DNA of 64,000 nt from Azadirachta indica (lineage: Eukaryota; Streptophyta; Magnoliopsida; Sapindales; Meliaceae). Every line of letters begins with the position of its first letter. Position 1 is the stretch's first letter. The notes below the pieces were generated by a model. That model was given only the letters and a program-made list of their open reading frames with translations, searched no databases and was not told the origin of the DNA. Both the position numbers and the translations under genes were made by a program. The DNA is taken from positions 10,031,269 through 10,095,268 of the forward strand of contig CM040440.1 in NCBI GenBank assembly GCA_022749755.1. Direction: 5' to 3'. Shown here piece after piece: positions 59,475 through 64,000 of this stretch.

Positions 59475-62400
59475 GAAGGCGTTTTTACAACCTTTATGAT
59501 ATACTAGCCGTTATTTTTAATTTAACCCCTTTGACTTTCCAAATTTGCAAATGGCTTTGGACAAGTTTACTGTGCTATTATCATCAACCAAGTAATTAAT
59601 TAACAGTTACCAACGGTTCTAATTTCGGAGATAACCTTTTCAAAATTCATAGCTATATATACTACTGTCATTTTCACAAGAGTTCAAATTTCCTCGACTT
59701 TTCATAATATTCTAAATCTTTCCTTTCCTTACTTGACTTTTTGTGCAAGTTTTTTTTTTTCCCGCAGTCCCTAGTATTTTTGTTAACCTTAATGTCACAA
59801 AATTTAATTTTAATAATCACAAAATACGTTGTTCAATCAAAAAAAAAATGAAAAAGAATGATTTAAACTCAATTCACGGAGTCAAGATATAAACATAAAA
59901 GACGGTATTCTTTATATATTTTATTCGTATAAGCTTTTATTTTTGTGAGTGTGTTATGCGTTGATAAAAAATTCAAGACGTTTTGTGCATAGCATTTGTT
60001 TTGTGAAAAATTGGACTTAAATGTAAACTTTTAAAAACCTAAATTTTAAGGACTAAATTACAACATTTTCAAAGTCATAGAAAACTAATTAGGCAAACCA
60101 GTTTAATTTAGTTTAGTTGAACTGGACCACAGTAAAACTAGACTATGACGTATAAAAGACTGCAGACTTACGAGAAACTCGTTCGACTGAATATGTAATT
60201 CAGTTAAGCAACTTACAAGTTCAATAACTGGAATGCATTTGGTTAATCGAACTTTGCAAATATAAGGGTTACAAAATTCGATCATTGAGTTAGTGGACTG
60301 AATTTTTGCAACTCAGTTATCGAATCACACGAAAATTTAAATTTTCTATCTCTTAATGACTAGTTTTTGAAGAACATGTAAAATAATGCTTGTCATTTTA
60401 TTCAAAAGATTTTTATGAGCATATTTTCAAAAGCCCTAGAGTTTACAAATCATAAAACACATATTTTTAAGTTTATATCTATGTAACACATATTAGGATC
60501 TCCAAAGAATGGCAACAGGGCGAGAACCCCAATTTCATCATTGTCTCTATCCTCAGTTAAGCCATAGGTCCCTATTCTCTGCCCATCCTGGATTTGCCGA
60601 ACTGAGAATGGGTAGGATGTTCTTAATTTAGGCCAGGGATCCCAACAGGCCCTTGACCTTGTATTGACCTTGTTTGCCTTCTTGGAAAAAAAAAAATTCT
60701 ACAATTTTAAGACTTGAACATTAGACTTAAAGAAAAATACATAACATCTTAACATTGCACCACTTATATTCATTAATTAAAATATGTAAATAAAAACAAT
60801 TAAATAAAAAATATATATTTAATTTACATTTTTAAAACATCATTTTAACATTACTATATTGATTTAATAATTTTATAAGGTAAGACAATTCAAATTCAAT
60901 AATTATAACTATTATTATTATTAATATAACAATAATTTTACATTTAACAATTATTTAAAAATAATTTTTAAATTATTACACTGATATAAAATAATTTTTA
61001 TAATAAAAACAATTCAAATTTAATAATTATAACTACTTTTTTTATAATTATCTGAAGAAACAATAAATATATTTTAATGTTATATTTTAAATTTTAATAA
61101 TAATAAATTGACTACAAATATAAGTATTTTTTAAAAAATTAATTTTAAAAAATTTCAAAAAAATGTGTTTCAATTTTACTTATAACTATTATTATTTAAC
61201 AATAACTCACTAAATTGAATTATATATGGGAAATATTAGCATTCATACAAGTAATTCAAATTTGCAAAAATCATTATCACATGTAATAGATACCAAGTCT
61301 TTGTGAGAAGAAAATGGAGAGTGAGAGCAGCTTATTTAAAATTTACAAAAATATATAATAATTTAATTTTATAATGGTTTAATAGTATTACACTTAATAT
61401 AAGTCTTTAAAAACATTAAATTTATTGCATTGATTACATATTTAAAGTATTTAATAAAAATTAACTCTTATAATTATCAATTTTTAATTCATCATTTTAT
61501 ATATCATCAATTTTTAATTTTCATCAAATCTCATAATATAAAACAAAATTTTTATATCTTTTCAATAGTATTAAATTAATTTTTTATACACAAAATTACC
61601 ATTTTACATATCATCAAAATAATATAGTGAAATAGATATTTGATTTTTTTATAATTGATGAAAATAAGTAATTGGCAAAATTTGTCAATTTGATTTAGAC
61701 AATTGATATAAATATTATAGTTTATAACAATTTTATTAGATTAAAATATCAAATTTGATTTATTATAATTTTTTTTTAACATATATAAATTAAAAACAAA
61801 TAAACATGATCGTAAATTATGATTCAATTTTAATAAAATTAATAAAAAGTTAGAGAAAATATATTAAATTAATCTTTAGAATTTAATGTTTCTTACTTTT
61901 TTAATAATTTTGTAAAAAAAAATTTTCTTAGGAAAATAGAAATATAAAATATGAAAAAAAAAAACCTTTAATAATTTCTTATTTTGTAAATCTTATAATA
62001 TTATGCTAAAATAAATTAGTTACTAACTATAAATTGATTTTTTATATTAATTGTTATTTTTATTTTATCAAATTTAGTATTTCAAATCTAATTATTAAAT
62101 TTATTCAATTTTTTTTAGTTGTTGATTTTTTTAGCAAATTTTCCTTAAGAAAATAAATTTAAACAATTTCAAAATTAATTAAATTAAAAAATTGCAAAAA
62201 AAAATTTGAAGGATTGAATTGACAAAATTAAAAAAGTATAAACTTTTTTAAAGGATTTCATTGATTATAATATAAAATATAAAACTTTTCTAGCCATTTA
62301 TAAAATAAAATAGACTCATATGCAATTAATCAAATAAAATCTAAAATTTTTTTAAGGGAAACAGGTGGAAAAAAAGCCCATGCCCCTTCCTAGTTCCATT

Positions 62401-62894
62401 TTAAAATAGGGATAAATTCTCATCTCCATCCTTATTCCTGACCCAATATTTGTTTCAGCTTAAAAAATTGTCTTCATTCTTAACCCAAATGGTGAGAATC
62501 CGCCAGAGAAAATTGTTATCCCTATTTGTAAGTGCATTCAATTTCATCATTCACACTTGTGGAGATTAATCTTATAAATTTTTCTTTTTATTCTATTTCG
62601 AATTTGTTATAAGAAAGTGAAAGAGAGGTGGGTCTTTCATTTAGTTGAGTAAAATTGCAAGTGTTTGAAGTGAGTCAAGTATTGTAAAGATTGTAGAATA
62701 CCATAAATTAATTATTAGGCCTTATGGGATCAAGACTTATTATTAATGAATACTTCAAGTTGATTTTGAAGAAGTAAATATAGGTTGGGTTGTTGCTGAA
62801 CTGTTACAAATCCTTATTTATCTCTCTCTATCTTGTCCACTTCCATATTAGTACTTGTGTTGAATTTATGGTTATTTGGGTTAAAAATAGAATT
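59475..62894. other. AT-rich intergenic DNA
   Basis: No gene is supported. A more complex block at 60500-60690 (GGCAACAGGGCGAGAACCCC and following) and another at 62350-62540 have words typical of hAT termini and may be the ends of a decayed element, but they do not form a convincing inverted pair. Confidence 0.45.
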
Positions 62895-63700
62895 TGTTGT
62901 AATTAGACATTAAAAACCCAATCCCCCATTTTAGGTTGCCTATTGTTATTTCAGTTTCCATATTCAGTAGTACAATATCTATTGGATTGAGTTTCTTCCT
63001 ATTTGAAAATGACCCAAATTTTCTCTTCAATAGTAACAAAACTCAATTAGTTCAAGGATATTTTGGTCTTTTATCAAGTAGGGTTAATGTTTTAATTTCT
63101 TTTGTTACAATATATATATATGTGTGTTAAGAAGAGAAATAGCACTGTTTATCATTTTTGAGAGAGAGGGTACTATTTACAAGAGAGAGGCAGAATAATA
63201 AATTTGGGATAATTTTGATCAAGTGGTTGATCGGAGGTCGATTTGTGGTCCGATTGAGCTGAAATTTTACCAGCAGCTTCCTAACTCAAAGGAATAAATT
63301 CTGAATGTTGGAGATCAGATTTGGAGCTCCCTTTCTCCAGATTTTGTGGTGGGAAGTTAGGCTACCATTTTAGTGATGTTTTTCTTGAACTCTCTCTAAT
63401 TTCTTTGTAGAATTTGATTGTTTGCCAAGATTGTATGATCTTGAGAATATTGTGAATGTGCACCTCTAGTTCTAATTACAGAGAAATTGTGTATTTCCAT
63501 TATTTGATTATAGTGGAGTTTTTTGGGTAGACTACGGTCTCGTGGTTTTTATTCCTCACATTGGGGAGATTTTTCACGTTAAAATTAATTGTTTATGGTT
63601 ATTTTGTTGATGATGTGGTTGCTCTTATTAGGTTCATGTAAGAGGGAATAAGGTAATTATTGTGTTTCCGTAAATTGGTTTGTATTAGTTTATCCCAACA
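62895..63700 (+). repeat. 5' LTR of a Tnt1-like Ty1-copia element
   Basis: 806 bp running from TGTTG to CAACA, the expected short inverted ends. A TATA-like run lies at 63108-63121 and GA-rich sequence after it. It is followed directly by a primer-binding site and gag. The second LTR would lie beyond the right edge, so the target duplication cannot be checked. Confidence 0.65.
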
Positions 63701-63703
63701 AAG

Positions 63704-63715
63704 TGGTATCAGAAC
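63704..63715 (+). other. Primer-binding site (initiator tRNA-Met)
   Basis: TGGTATCAGAAC, one base off the classical TGGTATCAGAGC, three bases after the LTR end. It marks where reverse transcription of the copia element would be primed. Confidence 0.8.
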
Positions 63716-63747
63716 TTTGATTATATTTGTTTTGTGCCTTGTGTTGA

Positions 63748-64000
63748 ATGATGGAAGTTAATACAAGTAAAATAGTTAATTTGAATGGTGCAAATTATCA
63801 TTTATGGAAGGGAAAGATGGAAGATCTTTTATATGTGAAAGATTATTATTTACCCGTGTTTGAGAAATAGAAACCCGATAATAAAACAGATGTATAATGG
63901 AAGTTGCGTCATCGTCAGGTGTGTGATTATATCAGACAATAGGTAGATGACAATGTTTTGAATCATATCAGTGGACATACAGATGCAAGTTCTTTGTGGA
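63748..64000 (+). pseudogene. Start of Ty1-copia gag, interrupted and cut by window edge
   Basis: [20 protein letters not shown] begins a typical Tnt1-like gag (DUF4219/UBN2 type): the [16 protein letters not shown] block, later WKLRHRQVCDYIRQ and VDDNVLNHISGHTDASSLW. Three in-frame stops lie between these conserved blocks, one exactly where Trp is expected before VDDNV (TAG for TGG). The gene is dead in this copy. Only the first 84 codons fall within the window. Confidence 0.8.

Noticed and set aside
60500..62540. A complete hAT element bounded by GGCAACAGGGCG-like ends
   Set aside because: The two candidate ends align poorly and the flanks show no 8-bp duplication.
1..64000. CRISPR arrays, bacterial operons, tRNA or rRNA genes
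   Set aside because: The window is plant nuclear DNA. Tandem repeats here have no unique spacers, and tRNA-like motifs lack a full cloverleaf.

Overview
This is AT-rich nuclear DNA from a flowering plant, most likely a eudicot. The evidence is an intron-bearing CYP88A cytochrome P450, a VQ-motif gene, BAHD and carboxylesterase relics, and plant transposons of nearly every major class. The species cannot be named from the sequence. Only one gene looks intact end to end: the seven-exon CYP88A P450 at 46257-49197 (+). A VQ-motif gene at 3005-3472 (-) is probably real, with a doubtful N-terminus. A 91-codon ORF with a plausible 5'UTR intron at 25272-25547 (+) is unrecognised. Everything else that codes is broken.

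Layout. 1-3000 is AT-rich spacer, then the VQ gene. 3851-5512 is an inverted-repeat-bounded segment holding a carboxylesterase fragment, which resembles a gene-capturing (Pack-MULE type) element. 5555-8240 holds a MITE, a SINE-like unit and a repeat leader. 8325-13840 is a decayed SIRE/Maximus-type Ty1-copia element with many G-rich polypurine tracts; its 3' LTR carries a nested long-TIR DNA element. 14912-23153 is a nearly complete but dead Mutator-like element of the Ulp1-carrying (Kaonashi) type, with about 118-bp TIRs, an imperfect 9-bp target duplication, a DUF1985/Ulp1 protease relic on + and a mudrA transposase relic on -. 23533-24060 is a dimeric tandem repeat of about 175 bp. 28750-29836 is a CYP88-family pseudogene, followed by antisense LTR debris and an endogenous pararetrovirus reverse transcriptase/RNase H fragment (32650-33722). 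34174-35393 is an intronless BAHD acyltransferase pseudogene. 35400-46200 is spacer with a gypsy-type LTR/leader remnant, minisatellites and a tandem duplication. After the CYP88A gene come AT-rich spacer, a non-autonomous hAT element with an 8-bp target duplication (56898-59466), and the 5' LTR, primer-binding site and gag start of a Tnt1-like copia element running off the right edge.

Biological reading. The CYP88A gene, a related P450 pseudogene 17 kb away on the same strand, and a BAHD pseudogene between them look like the eroded remains of a small specialised-metabolism neighbourhood, or a tandem P450 duplication broken up by transposons. CYP88A enzymes classically oxidise ent-kaurenoic acid in gibberellin synthesis, but some members of the family act on triterpenoids. 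The intact copy has Trp in place of the nearly invariant Arg of the heme-binding loop, so it may be a divergent or impaired member.
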